Source of the DNA: Crenothrix polyspora
GTDB lineage: Bacteria; Pseudomonadota; Gammaproteobacteria; Methylococcales; Methylomonadaceae
Assembly (NCBI GenBank): GCA_945903675.1
Contig: CAMDOP010000068.1
Coordinates: forward strand, 1 to 12,722
Direction of reading: 5' to 3'
Length of the DNA stretch: 12,722 nucleotides
Shown here: positions 12,387 to 12,722 of the stretch, in pieces
Layout: each line of letters starts with the position of its first letter
Numbering within the stretch: the stretch's first letter is position 1
Notes under the pieces: model-generated
Seen by the model: only the letters and a program-made list of their open reading frames with translations
What the model was told of the DNA's origin: nothing
Database searches by the model: none
Program-made: the position numbers and the translations under genes

Positions 12387-12722
12387 ATGAATATTATTGC
12401 TATTTATCCAGGTACATTTGATCCCATTACCAATGGTCATTTGGATATTATCTCTAGAGCTTCTAAGCTTTATTATGAAGTTATTGTTGCTGTGGCTGTA
12501 AATAGAGGTAAAACACCGTTATTTACGCTTGATGAGCGTGTTGAATTAGCTAGATTAGTTACTCCAGAGTTTTCTAATGTACGGGTTATTGGTTTTGATA
12601 ATTTATTAGTCGATTGTGCACAAGAGCAAGGTGCTAGCGTCATTGTTAGGGGCTTACGTGCAGTTTCTGATTTCGAGTATGAATTTCAATTAGCAGGTAT
12701 GAATAGACGACTTGCACCGCAA
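12387..12722 (+). CDS. coaD: Phosphopantetheine adenylyltransferase (3' partial)
   Basis: CoaD transfers AMP from ATP to 4'-phosphopantetheine, giving dephospho-CoA, the penultimate step of coenzyme A synthesis. Translation from the ATG gives 112 residues open to the window end; full CoaD is about 160. The N-terminus has YPGTFDPITNGHLDII with the nucleotidyltransferase (T/H)xGH motif, here NGH. Further on come the family segments AVAVNRGKTPLFTLDERVE, IVRGLRAVSDFEYEFQLAGMNR and LAPQ. No strong Shine-Dalgarno is visible, but the start agrees exactly with the family N-terminus. It follows the fba terminator, so it is probably a separate transcription unit outside the RuMP block. Confidence 0.96.
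   Translation, partial: MNIIAIYPGTFDPITNGHLDIISRASKLYYEVIVAVAVNRGKTPLFTLDERVELARLVTPEFSNVRVIGFDNLLVDCAQEQGASVIVRGLRAVSDFEYEFQLAGMNRRLAPQ

Overview
The window is AT-rich, gene-dense bacterial DNA. It most resembles a gammaproteobacterial ribulose-monophosphate (RuMP) methylotroph, probably a type I methanotroph of the Methylococcales. Three things point there: 3-hexulose-6-phosphate synthase followed by 6-phospho-3-hexuloisomerase, with transketolase, transaldolase and class II fructose-bisphosphate aldolase close by; the gammaproteobacterial order ftsY-ftsE-ftsX-rpoH; and a small gene of the TIGR02647 type. Genus cannot be fixed by eye, and no methane monooxygenase is in view.

Layout. 1-2661: ftsY (5' end cut off by the window), ftsE and ftsX, separated by 3 bases each. 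2662-2946: intergenic region with a near-perfect CIRCE (HrcA) operator lying over a likely promoter for rpoH. 2947-3798: rpoH. 4101-4337 (minus): a small conserved protein convergent to rpoH. 4338-4707: promoter region of the RuMP block. 4708-5885: hps and phi, closed by a strong terminator. 6018-9649: tkt and two unfamiliar repeat proteins (here called A and B), closed by a terminator. 9979-12143: tal and fba, with a hairpin between them and a terminator after fba. 12387-12722: coaD, cut off by the window end.

How the genes work together. Hps joins formaldehyde to ribulose 5-phosphate, Phi turns the product into fructose 6-phosphate, and Fba, Tkt and Tal carry out the cleavage and carbon rearrangements that regenerate the acceptor. 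Phosphofructokinase, ribulose-phosphate epimerase and ribose-phosphate isomerase are not in the window. The block sits between cell-division/heat-shock genes and coaD.

The most interesting part is the pair A and B between tkt and tal. Both look membrane-anchored and both carry, on the predicted cytoplasmic side, many copies of a short motif (T/S)xVx(K/R)Y(L/M), usually followed by xxQ: four in A and eleven in B. A also has a 15-residue motif repeated identically on its predicted periplasmic side. Repeated short motifs joined by linkers, encoded inside an enzyme operon, recall multivalent scaffold proteins such as EPYC1 and CsoS2. That comparison is inference, but it makes these two genes the best candidate here for an undescribed system.
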